Assembly: GCF_018139625.1 (NCBI RefSeq)
Contig: NZ_JAGSOH010000049.1
Location: 1-49,084, forward strand
Reading direction: 5' to 3'
Length of the DNA: 49,084 nt
From: Actinospica acidithermotolerans
GTDB lineage: Bacteria; Actinomycetota; Actinomycetes; Streptomycetales; Catenulisporaceae
Positions 19,050-28,002 of this stretch are shown here, one piece after another. The notes under the pieces were generated by a model. It saw nothing but the letters and a program-made list of their open reading frames with translations. It had not been told where the DNA came from and searched no databases. The first letter of the stretch is position 1, and each line of letters starts with the position of its first letter. The translations under genes and the position numbers were made by a program.

Positions 19050-20057
19050 ATGGATGCGGTCGGATGGCTGCTGGAGGGTGACCCGGCGATCCGCTGGCAG
19101 GTGATGCGCGACCTCACCGCGGCGCCCGCCGACGAGGTAGCGGCCGAGCGGGCGCGGGTCGAGCACGAGGGCTGGGGCGCCCGGCTGCTGGGCCTGCAGC
19201 TGCCGGGCGGGCAGTGGACGAACGAGACCCCTGAGGGCCTGTCGCAGGCCGCTGCGGCCTGGTGGGCCGGGATCGGGCCGGCGCGGCAGGGCACGTTGTT
19301 CCCGCAGGGCACGTCGACGACCGCCAGCCTGGCGCTGCTGCGCGACTTCGGGCTGCCCGCGGACAGCGCCGCGGCCCGGCGCGCGGTCGGGCTGGTACGC
19401 GAGCACGTGCAGTGGGAGCACGACGGAGAGCCGTACTTCGACGGGGAGACCGAGCCCTGCATCAACGGCCGGACCGTGGCGATCGGCGCGTACTTCGGCG
19501 AGGAGGTCAGGCCGGTGGTCGAGCGGCTGCTCGGCGAGCAGATGGACGACGGCGGCTGGAACTGCGAGCAGGAGAACGGCTCGACCCGCGGCTCCTTCCA
19601 CACGACGATCGGCGTGCTCGAAGGGCTCTCGGAGTACGAGCGCTCGCTCGGCGAGCAGGACCCGGCGTGGACCGCCCGGGTGCGCGCGGCCCGGTTGCGG
19701 GGGCAGGAGTACCTCGTCGAGCGCCGGATGCGCCGGAGCCTGTCCAGCGGCGAGGTGGTCGCGTTCGATCGGAAGACCGAGGCGCCGGCCGCCTGGGACC
19801 AGTTCTCGTATCCGACGTTCTGGTACTACGACGTGCTGCGCGGTCTCGACTACCTGCGCGCGGCCGGGGCCGAGCCGGACGAGCGGCTGCGCGAGGCGGT
19901 CGAGCTCGTCGAGTCCAAGCGGGACGCGAACGGCGTGTGGGTGCTGGAGAATCCGCACGCCGACCGGCTCCACTTCCCCCTGGACGAGGGCGAGGGCAAG
20001 CCCAGCCGCTGGAACACGCTGCGGGCGCTGCGCGTGCTGGACTGGTACGGGCACTGA
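19050..20057 (+). CDS. Alpha/alpha-barrel protein, prenyltransferase/squalene-oxidase repeat-like
   Basis: ATG 19050 follows a strong ribosome site (AAGGAGG, 19034-19040). The 335-residue protein consists of helical repeats with QW-like motifs: LLGLQLPGGQWTNE near the start, LLGEQMDDGGWNCEQENGS in the middle and VESKRDANGVWVLEN near the end. This is the isoprenoid-cyclase-type alpha/alpha toroid. No DxDD or DxDTT catalytic motif is evident, so it may not be a terpene cyclase, and the substrate is unknown. It stands alone between the two-component system and the convergent glycopolymer cluster. Confidence 0.7.
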   Translation: MDAVGWLLEGDPAIRWQVMRDLTAAPADEVAAERARVEHEGWGARLLGLQLPGGQWTNETPEGLSQAAAAWWAGIGPARQGTLFPQGTSTTASLALLRDFGLPADSAAARRAVGLVREHVQWEHDGEPYFDGETEPCINGRTVAIGAYFGEEVRPVVERLLGEQMDDGGWNCEQENGSTRGSFHTTIGVLEGLSEYERSLGEQDPAWTARVRAARLRGQEYLVERRMRRSLSSGEVVAFDRKTEAPAAWDQFSYPTFWYYDVLRGLDYLRAAGAEPDERLREAVELVESKRDANGVWVLENPHADRLHFPLDEGEGKPSRWNTLRALRVLDWYGH

Positions 20058-20140
20058 TTCGCGGTCGGCGGCTCGCGATCCGCCGTTCGCAATCCGCCGT
20101 CCGTTATCCGTGGCCCGCGATCCGTGATTCCGTTACCTCG

Positions 20141-21307
20141 TCAGCGGTGCACGAGCGCGAACAGCCGCTCCCAGCGCAGCGCGATGACGTCGGGCGCGTA
20201 GCGGGCCACGGAGTCGGGCGCGGCCTTGGCGAGCGCGCCGCGCAGGTCGTCGTCGTCCATCAGGGCGCCGAGCCGGTCGGCGAACGCCTCGGTGTTGCCC
20301 AGGGAGACGAGCACGCCGTCCTGCAGGATCTCGCGCACGCCGGGGGCGCAGTCGAACGCGACGCACGGCAGGCCGCAGGCCTGCGCCTCCAGCAGCGTCA
20401 TCGGGAAGCCCTCGGCGCGCGAGGTGCTCACGAAGATCGAACCGCTGCGCAGGGCCTCGGGCACCTGGTTCGTGGCGCCCTCGAACGAGACCGAGGAGGC
20501 GATCCCCAGGGCCGCAGCCTGGGCTTCGAGCGCCGGGCGGTCGGGGCCGTCGCCGTAGATCTTCAGGCGCCAGTCCGAGCCGGGCCGGGCCTTGGCGACG
20601 TAGGACCAGGCCTCGAGCAGCAGGTCGAAGCCCTTCTCCTGGGACAGCCGGCCGAGGGCGACGCAGACGTGCGCGTCCGGGTCGGCGCCGCCGGTCGCCG
20701 GGAACGGCAGCGGGTTCGGCATCGAGGCGGCGTTGTTCATGCCGCCCTTGGTCGTCCAGTCGCTCGCGTCCTGCTCCGTCAGCGCGACGAAGCGCGGGAG
20801 GCCCGTGTAGAGCTTCTTCACGCGCGTGCCCCGGCTCGACGCCATCGACGCGGCGTACGACTCGTGGCTCATGCCGATGACCGGGATGCCGTGCGTGTCC
20901 GCCTTCGCGATCCACTCCATCGCGAAGACCTGGACGCAGATGATGACCGCGTTCTCGGTGTCGAGCGAGCCGACCAGGTGGCTGAGCCGGTCCGCGCCCT
21001 CCTGCTGGAGGCTCAGGTACGCGCGGTGCCGCAGCCCGGCACGCGGGTGGCGCAGCCGGACGTCGATCGCGGGGCGGTGGACGACGTGCACGGGCTTCTC
21101 GTGCAGCAGGGCCGTGCGATAGGGCGGCCGGCCGTCCTCGTACTCCGCCGCGTAGTCGTGCGGATTCGCCACTCCGGCGACGCCGATGAGCAGCACGCGG
21201 TGGCCCTCGCCGCTGAGCAGTTCGCCCATAGAACGGGCCCAGCGCTGCGCGCCGCCCGCCTCGTCGATGTTGTTGCAGACGATGACGATGTCGCGGATCG
21301 GGGCCAT
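20141..21307 (-). CDS. GT4-family glycosyltransferase
   Basis: The 388-residue GT-B enzyme has an N-terminal acceptor domain (IVIVCNNIDEAGGAQRW, the GT4 Gly-rich start). The C-terminal nucleotide-sugar domain carries VALGRLSQEKGFDLLLEAW and the retaining EX7E motif in SRAEGFPMTLLEAQACGLP. It likely transfers a sugar from an NDP-donor to a cell-surface polymer intermediate on the cytoplasmic face. ATG 21307 overlaps the upstream gene's TGA (ATGA), so the two are co-translated; AAGGG lies just upstream of the start. The cluster continues divergently to the right. Confidence 0.92.
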   Translation of the reverse strand: MAPIRDIVIVCNNIDEAGGAQRWARSMGELLSGEGHRVLLIGVAGVANPHDYAAEYEDGRPPYRTALLHEKPVHVVHRPAIDVRLRHPRAGLRHRAYLSLQQEGADRLSHLVGSLDTENAVIICVQVFAMEWIAKADTHGIPVIGMSHESYAASMASSRGTRVKKLYTGLPRFVALTEQDASDWTTKGGMNNAASMPNPLPFPATGGADPDAHVCVALGRLSQEKGFDLLLEAWSYVAKARPGSDWRLKIYGDGPDRPALEAQAAALGIASSVSFEGATNQVPEALRSGSIFVSTSRAEGFPMTLLEAQACGLPCVAFDCAPGVREILQDGVLVSLGNTEAFADRLGALMDDDDLRGALAKAAPDSVARYAPDVIALRWERLFALVHR

Positions 21308-24180
21308 CACTTGCCGCCCTTCGCGAAGAACCGCTGGTAGACCTGCTCGGCGGCGGTGCCCTTCTCGTACTCGCCGAAGCGCTGGGCGAACGCCCGGCGC
21401 TCCTCGCGGTGCGATTCGGGGGTGAGGGCGGCGAGCGCCTTGAAGAACGACTCCTGGTCCGTCGTGTACGGGCCGGGCGCCTCGGCCTCCAGGTCGAAGT
21501 AGGTGCCGCGGTCCTGCGTGTAGCCGGCCTTGTCCGGCGCGAAGAAGACCATCGGCCGGTCCAGCAGCGAGTAGTCGAACATGACCGAGGAGAAGTCCGT
21601 GATCAGCGCGTCCGAGGCGAGGAAGAGCTCTGTCACATCAGGGTACTTCGACACATCCTGCACGGCGCCGCGCGCTTGCTCAGGCACCGATACCGAGTTG
21701 AGGTAGTGCGCCCGCACGAGCAGCAGGTGCGTGTCGCCGAACTCGCGAGCGAAGTCCTCGAAGGAGAAGTCCGGCTTGAACGGCCCCGAGGTGTTGCGGA
21801 AGGTCGGGGCGTAGAGCAGCACCGTCTTGTCCTCGGCGAAGCCGAAGCGGGCCCGCAGCGCCGCGGACAGCTCGGCGCGCTCGGGGGACAGGAGCAGATC
21901 GTTGCGCGGGTAGCCGACGCGCAGCGGCTCGGCGCGCATCTCGAAGGCCTCGACCAGGGTCCTGATGTCGTACTCGCCGCGGACCAGGAAGTGGTCGAAG
22001 CGGTTGACGGCCTTGGCGAGCGCCTTGCGCTGGCCGGTCAGCATCGCCTTGACCTGCGGCGTGTTCACGCCCATGGTCTTGAGCGCGGTACCGTGCCAGG
22101 TCTGGATGTACGTGGTGTGGCGGCGCTTCGCCATCCACTGCGGGAAGCCCTGGTTGTCCACCCAGAACTCGGCGCGGGCCAGCGCGCGCAGGTACGCCCA
22201 CGAATTGCGCGCGACCAGGCTGGCGTCCTTGGGGAAGCCGTTGGTGTTCTCGGCGTACGACCAGGTCACGCGGCCCTGGTAGCCGTGGTGCCGCAGCGCC
22301 TCGTAGATGTACTTCGGGCTGTCGCTGTAGGACAGGCCCATGTGCGACTCGAAGACGACCGAGCCCTTCTTCACCGGAAGCCTGCACAGCGCGGCGTAGA
22401 CCTTGCGCTTGAGCCGCGGATCGTTGGCCTTCTGCGCGGTCCGCATCGCCTTCTGCACGAGCCGCAGCATCCCGCCGCCGCCGGTGCCGGTCGCGTTGCG
22501 CTCGAAGGAGGCGTTGACCCGCTTGGCGATCGGGTTGCGCGACACGATCTGCAGCGTGACGACGCCGCGGTGGTTGATGCGCACGGCCCAGCGGTCGCCG
22601 ACGGCCTTCGTCAGCAGCGGCCGCGCCGGCAGTTCGAGCTCGGCGGCCGCCTCGGGCAGGTGGATCGCCGTGACGCGCGTCGCCATCGTGCCCAGGTCGC
22701 CGGCCTTGAGGCGGAATCTGACCTCGAACATCTGGTCCACCACGCCGACCGGGCGGACCGTCCTGGCCACGTCCACCTCGCCGGACCAGCGGATCCGGTC
22801 GCCCTCGTGGCTGACCTCGGCCACCTTCACCCGGTACTGGCGCAGCGCGCGCTGGCCGGGCCGGAACTCCAGCTGCGCGCTCAGCGGCACGTCGGCCGGT
22901 ACCTTGCCGAGCGGGTTCACGGTCTCGCCGGACAGCCGGATCCGGCCGTTCCTCCGGGTCACGGACACCACGTCGAGGCCGGTCAGCCGGGTCGCCAGGT
23001 TGGACTCGGGCAGCGAGAGCTGGTGGTAGCCGGCCTCGGTCACGTCCAGGGCCAGCCGGCCGAAGTCCTCGTCGAGATAGCCCTTGTCGCACCAGTAGAT
23101 CCGGCCGTCCCGCTCGACCAGGTCCGTGCTCACCCGCGTCCGGTCGAGCAGGTTCTCCGAGACCGTGACCAGGCCCGGCCAGTCCTGCCTGAGCATCAGG
23201 AACGCGCCAGCGACGGCGACGCGGTGCCGGCAGCGCGCGAAGGCGGCCTCCAGCGGCAGCGTCTGCAGGTAGTCGCGGAACAGCTGCCGGCACTCGGCGA
23301 TGTACTCGTCCGTCTGGTACGGCAGCTCGCGCAGGTAGAGCACGAGGTCGTGCTCGATGAACTTGACCGCCTTGGCCAGCCGGATCTGCGCGCGCCCGGC
23401 CTCGTCGGGGAAGCCGTCGAGGACCGCGTCCACCTTGCGGTGGATGCCGATCCGGTCCCGCACGTTGCCGATATTCGAGCGCTGATTCGAGATGGACTTG
23501 GCCGCGACCCTGACCATGACCTCCCAGTAGTACACCGGGTTCGGGATCAGCACGATCTTGCGGGCGTGCAGATAGGCGGTGGCCGAGAAGAGCAGGTCCT
23601 CCCAGTGGAAGCCCTCCGGGAAGCGGATCGCGTTCTCGCGCAGGAAGTCGAGGCGGTAGCACTTGTTCGTGGAGAGCGTGTCGCGCAGCAGGTCCGGGTC
23701 GTCGGCCGCTGACTCCAGCACCCGGCGCTCGGTGTACATCTCCGGCCACCACGGCACGTCCTCGACCAGTCCGGAGCGGTTGACGTGCCGCCGGATGCAC
23801 AGCCCGGAGACCAGGTCGGCGTCGTACTCCTCGGCCGCCTGCAGCATGTTCAGGCCCGCGTGACGGTCGAGCACGTCGTCCGAGTCGAGGAACATCACGT
23901 AGCGGCCGCGCGCGTGCTCGATCCCGGTGTTGCGCGGCTTCGAGCAGCCGCCGCTGTTGCTCTCCAGGCGCACGAACCGCACCCGCGGGTCCTCGGCGGC
24001 GAGCCGGGCCACCACCTGCGGGGTGTCGTCCGAGGAATGGTCGTCGACCACGACGACCTCGAGATTGTGCAACGTTTGATCGAGGGCCGAGCGCACCGCC
24101 TCCGGCAGCCGGGCGGCATCGTTGTACCCGATGACCACGACTGTTAAGTCAGGCGTCGCGGTGTTGTTCTGCTCCGGCAA
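21307..24180 (-). CDS. Bifunctional GT2 glycosyltransferase - CDP-glycerol glycerophosphotransferase (TagF-like)
   Basis: The 957-residue protein starts at TTG 24180, supported by AGGAAG just upstream, and shows three regions. Residues 1-240 are a GT2 domain (VVVIGYNDAARLPEAV, VVVVDDHSSDDT, catalytic-type LDSDD). Residues about 350-560 are a beta-rich module of unknown role. Residues about 600-957 are the TagF-type glycerophosphotransferase domain (QTWHGTALKTMG and LITDFSSVMFDYSLLDRPM, the family's conserved His and Asp-Ser motifs). It should add sugar and polyol-phosphate units to a teichoic acid-like chain at the membrane. The GT4 gene is translationally coupled downstream. Confidence 0.92.
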   Translation of the reverse strand: MPEQNNTATPDLTVVVIGYNDAARLPEAVRSALDQTLHNLEVVVVDDHSSDDTPQVVARLAAEDPRVRFVRLESNSGGCSKPRNTGIEHARGRYVMFLDSDDVLDRHAGLNMLQAAEEYDADLVSGLCIRRHVNRSGLVEDVPWWPEMYTERRVLESAADDPDLLRDTLSTNKCYRLDFLRENAIRFPEGFHWEDLLFSATAYLHARKIVLIPNPVYYWEVMVRVAAKSISNQRSNIGNVRDRIGIHRKVDAVLDGFPDEAGRAQIRLAKAVKFIEHDLVLYLRELPYQTDEYIAECRQLFRDYLQTLPLEAAFARCRHRVAVAGAFLMLRQDWPGLVTVSENLLDRTRVSTDLVERDGRIYWCDKGYLDEDFGRLALDVTEAGYHQLSLPESNLATRLTGLDVVSVTRRNGRIRLSGETVNPLGKVPADVPLSAQLEFRPGQRALRQYRVKVAEVSHEGDRIRWSGEVDVARTVRPVGVVDQMFEVRFRLKAGDLGTMATRVTAIHLPEAAAELELPARPLLTKAVGDRWAVRINHRGVVTLQIVSRNPIAKRVNASFERNATGTGGGGMLRLVQKAMRTAQKANDPRLKRKVYAALCRLPVKKGSVVFESHMGLSYSDSPKYIYEALRHHGYQGRVTWSYAENTNGFPKDASLVARNSWAYLRALARAEFWVDNQGFPQWMAKRRHTTYIQTWHGTALKTMGVNTPQVKAMLTGQRKALAKAVNRFDHFLVRGEYDIRTLVEAFEMRAEPLRVGYPRNDLLLSPERAELSAALRARFGFAEDKTVLLYAPTFRNTSGPFKPDFSFEDFAREFGDTHLLLVRAHYLNSVSVPEQARGAVQDVSKYPDVTELFLASDALITDFSSVMFDYSLLDRPMVFFAPDKAGYTQDRGTYFDLEAEAPGPYTTDQESFFKALAALTPESHREERRAFAQRFGEYEKGTAAEQVYQRFFAKGGK

Positions 24181-24325
24181 GACTTCCTCGCTAACCAGCG
24201 CGTCCAGCGTTTTAGGGATGGTATCGGATCGGGTGGCGGGCTACGGTTGCTGACCGGATCCACCGCACCCACACGGACCCATAGGGACCCACAGGGACCG
24301 AACCGGCCTAGGAGTGAAACACCCC

Positions 24326-26017
24326 GTGCGCACGACCGCCGCCACCCACGTCACCGCCATACTGAGCGGTCCACAGCCTGTGGACGGAGACAGCCACCTG
24401 CGCACGGCGCTCTCCGGCCTGGGCGTCACCGTGATCACGGCGGACGGGCCGGCCGCCACCGCCCGCGCCGTGGCCAGCTCCTCGCACTCCGGCAAGATCG
24501 CCCTGGTCGACCCGCGGCTGGCCGCCCACCCGCACGCGCTGCGCCTCGCCCTGCTCGACCCGAGGTGGGAGGCCGCGCACGCGCCGGGCGTGCTCGTCGT
24601 CACCGGCGCGGCCCGGGAGCGGCTGGCGGCGGAGCTGCGCGCGATCCCCGACCTGACGGCGCACCGGGTGGACGGCACCTCGCCCGCCGCCCGGCTGACG
24701 GCGCCGAAGCCGCTGCTCGCCGACGAGTTCGCCGATCTGCTGCGCGCCCAGGGCATCGCCGTGCACGAGACCGTCCTGCCGACGGAGCTCGTCGCGCGCC
24801 TGGTCGCCGAACCGCTGTCCGCGCGCAAGGACGTGTACGCCGAGATCGCGGCCGTGGACGACGAGGCGATCCGGCTGCGCCGCGCGGTCAAGGGCGACGA
24901 CGGCCTGTTCACCACGTACTGCGTCTCGCCCTGGACCCGCTACCTGGCGCGCTGGGCCGCGCGCCGCGGCTGGACCCCTAACCTCGTCACCACGCTCTCC
25001 CTGCTGGTCGCCGTGGCCGGCGCGGCAGCCGCCGCGACGGGAACCCGCGCCGGCTACATCTGCACCGCGGTCGCCCTCTACTTCTCCTTCGCGCTGGACT
25101 GCACCGACGGCCAGCTCGCCCGCTACTCGCTGCAGTTCTCGCGCATCGGCTCCTGGCTCGACGCGACCTTCGACCGCGCCAAGGAGTACGCGGTCTACGC
25201 CGGTCTCGCGCTCGGCGCCGCCCGCGGCGGCGGCCACGACCACGGCGTCTGGCTGCTCGCCGCGGCCGCGATGGTGCTCCAGACGCTGCGCCACCACATC
25301 GACTTCGCGTACCACGAGTCGCTGCGCGGCCAGCCCGCCGCCGCGAAGCCCGTCACCGCGGCCGACGCCCCGCGCCGCAGCCCGGGCTACTGGGCCCGCA
25401 AGGTCGTCGTGCTGCCGATCGGCGAGCGCTGGGCCCTGATCGCGATCCTCACGGCGCTGACCACCCCGCGCGTCGTCTTCAGTGTTCTGCTGATCTGGGG
25501 CGTGCTCGCCGCCGCGTACACGACCGCCGGGCGGGTGCGGCGTTCGTTGGCGGGCAACGGAAGCCGCACCGAAGAGGCCGTCGACGCGCTCGAGGCGATG
25601 TGCGATCTGCCGCTCGCGATCAAGGTGGCGGCCCGCGAACCGCTGGCCGCGAAGCTCGGCTGGCTGACGCCTCCGACGATCCAGTTCATCGCGTACGTCG
25701 TGATGCTCGGCCTCATCGTCAACGACGCACTGCTCGGCGCCGCCACGTTCACCATGCTGGCCGCGGTGATCTACCACCATTACGACGTCGTCTACCGGAT
25801 CCGCGCCGACGCGGGGCAGCCGCCGCACTGGCTGTCCGTCGCGCTCGGCGGCAACCTCGGCCGCTCGGTGCTTCTCGCGGCGCTGGCCGTCACGATCGGC
25901 TCCGCGCAGACGCTGAGCCTGATCGTCTGGCTGCTCGCCGCCTACCTGGCCGTTCTCGCGGTCGGCGAGTCGGTGCGCTTCTGGACCCGGCCGGCCGCGC
26001 CGGTCCTGCCCGACTAA
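24326..26017 (+). CDS. CDP-alcohol phosphatidyltransferase with DUF5941-type C-terminus
   Basis: Start GTG 24326 is preferred: AGGAG at 24310-24314 lies 11 bases upstream, while an alternative GTG at 24314 would overlap it. The roughly 563-residue protein has a cytoplasmic N-terminal domain (about 1-190, possibly a degenerate nucleotidyltransferase). The CDP-alcohol phosphatidyltransferase motif DCTDGQLARYSLQF continues to GSWLDATFD, with all family Asp residues present. Several TM helices and a C-terminal DUF5941-like region follow. It transfers a phospho-alcohol from a CDP-alcohol to a second alcohol in the membrane. It is divergent from the TagF-type gene and probably contributes to the same polymer. 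Confidence 0.85.
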   Translation: MRTTAATHVTAILSGPQPVDGDSHLRTALSGLGVTVITADGPAATARAVASSSHSGKIALVDPRLAAHPHALRLALLDPRWEAAHAPGVLVVTGAARERLAAELRAIPDLTAHRVDGTSPAARLTAPKPLLADEFADLLRAQGIAVHETVLPTELVARLVAEPLSARKDVYAEIAAVDDEAIRLRRAVKGDDGLFTTYCVSPWTRYLARWAARRGWTPNLVTTLSLLVAVAGAAAAATGTRAGYICTAVALYFSFALDCTDGQLARYSLQFSRIGSWLDATFDRAKEYAVYAGLALGAARGGGHDHGVWLLAAAAMVLQTLRHHIDFAYHESLRGQPAAAKPVTAADAPRRSPGYWARKVVVLPIGERWALIAILTALTTPRVVFSVLLIWGVLAAAYTTAGRVRRSLAGNGSRTEEAVDALEAMCDLPLAIKVAAREPLAAKLGWLTPPTIQFIAYVVMLGLIVNDALLGAATFTMLAAVIYHHYDVVYRIRADAGQPPHWLSVALGGNLGRSVLLAALAVTIGSAQTLSLIVWLLAAYLAVLAVGESVRFWTRPAAPVLPD

Positions 26018-26102
26018 TTCTTCGTGATGGATCTCGCGCGTTCATGTTGGATTTTGTTAGAATCTGTCAGGGACAGCGGGATGCAGCTGACGTAGGCGAA
26101 GG

Positions 26103-26108
26103 TAGGGT
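26103..26108 (+). promoter_or_regulatory. Putative -10 element of galE (leaderless)
   Basis: TAGGGT is followed by six bases and then ATG 26115. The same hexamer-to-start spacing occurs at the gene at 10368. A second extended -10-like TGTTAGAAT lies about 55 bases upstream (26054-26062). Confidence 0.5.
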
Positions 26109-26114
26109 CGAGGT

Positions 26115-27101
26115 ATGACGACGTGGCTTGTTACCGGCGGGGCCGGGTACATCGGATCGCACGTGACCCGGGCGCTGCTCGCGGCCGGCGAGGGGGTCGT
26201 CGTGCTCGACGACCTGTCCACCGGTGCGAAGGACCGGATCCCGGACGGCGTGCCGGCCGAGATCGCCCGGGTGCACGACCGGGCCGCGGTGGCGAAGGTG
26301 ATCGCCGAGCACGGCGTCGGCGGCGTGATCCACGTCGCGGCGAAGAAGCAGGTCGGCGAGTCCGTCGACCGGCCCACCTGGTACTTCGAGGAGAACCTGG
26401 AGGGCCTGCGCACGCTGCTGGACGTGGCCCTCGAGGCGGGCGTGGGCAGGTTCGTCTTCTCCTCCTCCGCCGCGGTCTACGGCGAGGTCGACGTCGAGCT
26501 GGTCACCGAGCAGACGCCGTGCACCCCGGCCTCCCCCTACGGCGAGACCAAGCTCGTCGGCGAGTGGATGATCAAGGACGTGGCGCGCGCCCAGCGCCTG
26601 GCGGGCAAGGAGTTCGCCTTCGCGAACCTGCGCTACTTCAACGTCGCCGGCGCCGGGGCCCCCGAGCTCGGCGACCCGGTCGCGCTGAACCTGATCCCGA
26701 TGGTCTTCACCAAGCTCGAGGCCGGGCAGAACCCGCTGATCTTCGGCGACGACTACGCCTCCCCGGACGGGACCTGCATCCGCGACTACATCCACGTCGC
26801 CGACCTGGCCGAGGCGCACGTCGCCGCCGCGCTGCGGCTCAACCGGGACGCGGAGGCCTCGCTGACCCTGAACCTGGGCACCGGGATCGGCGCCTCGGTC
26901 AAGGAGGTCATCGACACGATCCTGGAGCACACCGGCATCGACCTGCCGCCGGTGATCGTGCCGCGCCGTCCCGGAGACCCGGTCAAGCTGGTCGCCTCCG
27001 CCGAGCTGGCCGGGCAGGAGATCGGCTGGAGCGCTAGCCGCGACCTGCGTGACATGATCGTCTCGGCCTGGGCCGGCTGGCGCTTCCGGCACGATCGGTA
27101 A
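26115..27101 (+). CDS. galE: UDP-glucose 4-epimerase
   Basis: The 328-residue SDR enzyme has the N-terminal NAD-binding GGAGYIGSHVTRAL, the catalytic Ser region SSSAAVYGE, the YGETK motif (Tyr/Lys of the YxxxK pair) and the GalE-typical NLRYFNVAGA and DGTCIRDYIHVADLAEAH. It interconverts UDP-glucose/UDP-galactose (or N-acetyl forms) and so supplies donor sugars for the flanking glycosyltransferases. Length is normal for the family. It is first in a rightward run of polymer genes. Confidence 0.95.
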   Translation: MTTWLVTGGAGYIGSHVTRALLAAGEGVVVLDDLSTGAKDRIPDGVPAEIARVHDRAAVAKVIAEHGVGGVIHVAAKKQVGESVDRPTWYFEENLEGLRTLLDVALEAGVGRFVFSSSAAVYGEVDVELVTEQTPCTPASPYGETKLVGEWMIKDVARAQRLAGKEFAFANLRYFNVAGAGAPELGDPVALNLIPMVFTKLEAGQNPLIFGDDYASPDGTCIRDYIHVADLAEAHVAAALRLNRDAEASLTLNLGTGIGASVKEVIDTILEHTGIDLPPVIVPRRPGDPVKLVASAELAGQEIGWSASRDLRDMIVSAWAGWRFRHDR

Positions 27102-27175
27102 CACCTGTGCGGTAATCGTCATCGGGGCGACAGCGGAAGTGGGGTTGCAGGACATCCACCGATAAGCTGTCGGCC

Positions 27176-27244
27176 ATGATCGGACTCATCCTCGCCGCAG
27201 GTGTCGACAGTCGGGCCGCCGCCTCCCCAGGCGGCGCCCGATGA
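27176..27244 (+). CDS. 22-codon leader ORF made by partial duplication of the next gene's start
   Basis: ATG 27176 opens a frame encoding MIGLILAAG followed by 13 unrelated residues and TGA at 27242-27244. Its first nine residues are identical to those of the nucleotidyltransferase that starts at 27241, and its stop overlaps that start as ATGA. A TAAGCT hexamer lies seven bases upstream, so this ATG may be the 5' end of a leaderless mRNA. The downstream start has no ribosome site of its own, so coupling through this leader is likely. Whether the peptide is functional or a duplication scar is unknown. Confidence 0.5.
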   Translation: MIGLILAAGVDSRAAASPGGAR

Positions 27245-27266
27245 TCGGACTCATCCTCGCCGCCGG
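27176..27266 (+). repeat. 65-bp-spaced direct repeat of the gene start with hairpin between
   Basis: A 26-base segment beginning ATGATCGGACTCATC occurs at 27176-27201 and again at 27241-27266 with a single mismatch (GCAGG versus GCCGG). Between the copies, CGCCGCCT and AGGCGGCG form an 8-bp stem with a CCCC loop just before the second start. This indicates a partial tandem duplication of 65 bases. Confidence 0.9.
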
Positions 27267-28002
27267 CGCGGGCCGCCGCCTGCGCCCGTATACGGACACA
27301 CTGCCCAAGGCCCTGGTGCCGGTGGACGAGGAGCGGGGCCTGACCGTCGTCGACCTGACCCTCGCGAACTTCGCCGAGGTCGGCCTGACCGAGGCCGCGA
27401 TCGTGGTCGGCTACCGGGCCGAGGCCGTGCACGAGCGCAAGGAGCGGCTCGAGGAGAAGTACGGCCTCGAGTTGCACCTCGTGCACAACGACAAGGCCGA
27501 GGAATGGAACAACGCGTACTCGCTCTGGTGCGCGCGCGACCTGCTCAAGCAGGGCGTGATCCTGGCCAACGGCGACACCGTGCACCCGGTGTCGGTCGAG
27601 CGCGCGCTGCTGGCCGAGCGGGAGAAGCCGGGCTACTCGTCCCGCGTCCTGCTGGCCCTGGACACCGTGAAATCCCTCGCCGACGAGGAGATGAAGGTCA
27701 TCTGGTCCGCCGAGGCCGGCGTGAAGCGCATCACGAAGCTGATGAACCCGGCGAACGCGACCGGCGAGTACATCGGCGTGACGCTGATCGAGCCCGAGGC
27801 CGGCGAGGACCTGGCCGACGCGCTGCGCACCACGTTCGAGCGCGATCCGCAGCTCTACTACGAGGACGGCTACCAGGAGCTCGTCGACCGCGGCCTGCGG
27901 GTGGACGTCGCGCCGATCGGCGAGGTGTCCTGGGTCGAGATCGACAACCACGACGACCTCGCCAAGGCGCGCTCCATCGTCGCGGCGGTGCGGGGACAGT
28001 AG
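27241..28002 (+). CDS. Sugar/polyol-phosphate nucleotidyltransferase (RmlA/LicC-like)
   Basis: The 253-residue enzyme has the nucleotidyltransferase signature LAAGAGRRLRPYTDTLPKAL, then NNAYSLWCARDLL and the metal-binding NGDTVHP. EWNNAYSLW is characteristic of LicC-type CTP:phosphocholine/phosphopolyol cytidylyltransferases, so a CDP-linked product is more likely than an NDP-hexose. The stop is immediately followed by the start of the dehydrogenase gene. Inference: it activates the alcohol phosphate made by that dehydrogenase, providing a CDP-alcohol for the neighbouring transferases. Its start is coupled to a duplicated leader ORF. Confidence 0.85.
   Translation: MIGLILAAGAGRRLRPYTDTLPKALVPVDEERGLTVVDLTLANFAEVGLTEAAIVVGYRAEAVHERKERLEEKYGLELHLVHNDKAEEWNNAYSLWCARDLLKQGVILANGDTVHPVSVERALLAEREKPGYSSRVLLALDTVKSLADEEMKVIWSAEAGVKRITKLMNPANATGEYIGVTLIEPEAGEDLADALRTTFERDPQLYYEDGYQELVDRGLRVDVAPIGEVSWVEIDNHDDLAKARSIVAAVRGQ

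Noticed and set aside
20058-20140. GATCCG-containing repeats between convergent genes
   Set aside because: The units are short and irregular, with no stable hairpin; not enough to call a terminator or repeat.
21409-23712. Long plus-strand frame antisense to the TagF-type fusion
   Set aside because: The minus-strand protein has unmistakable GT2 and TagF motifs; the antisense translation has none.
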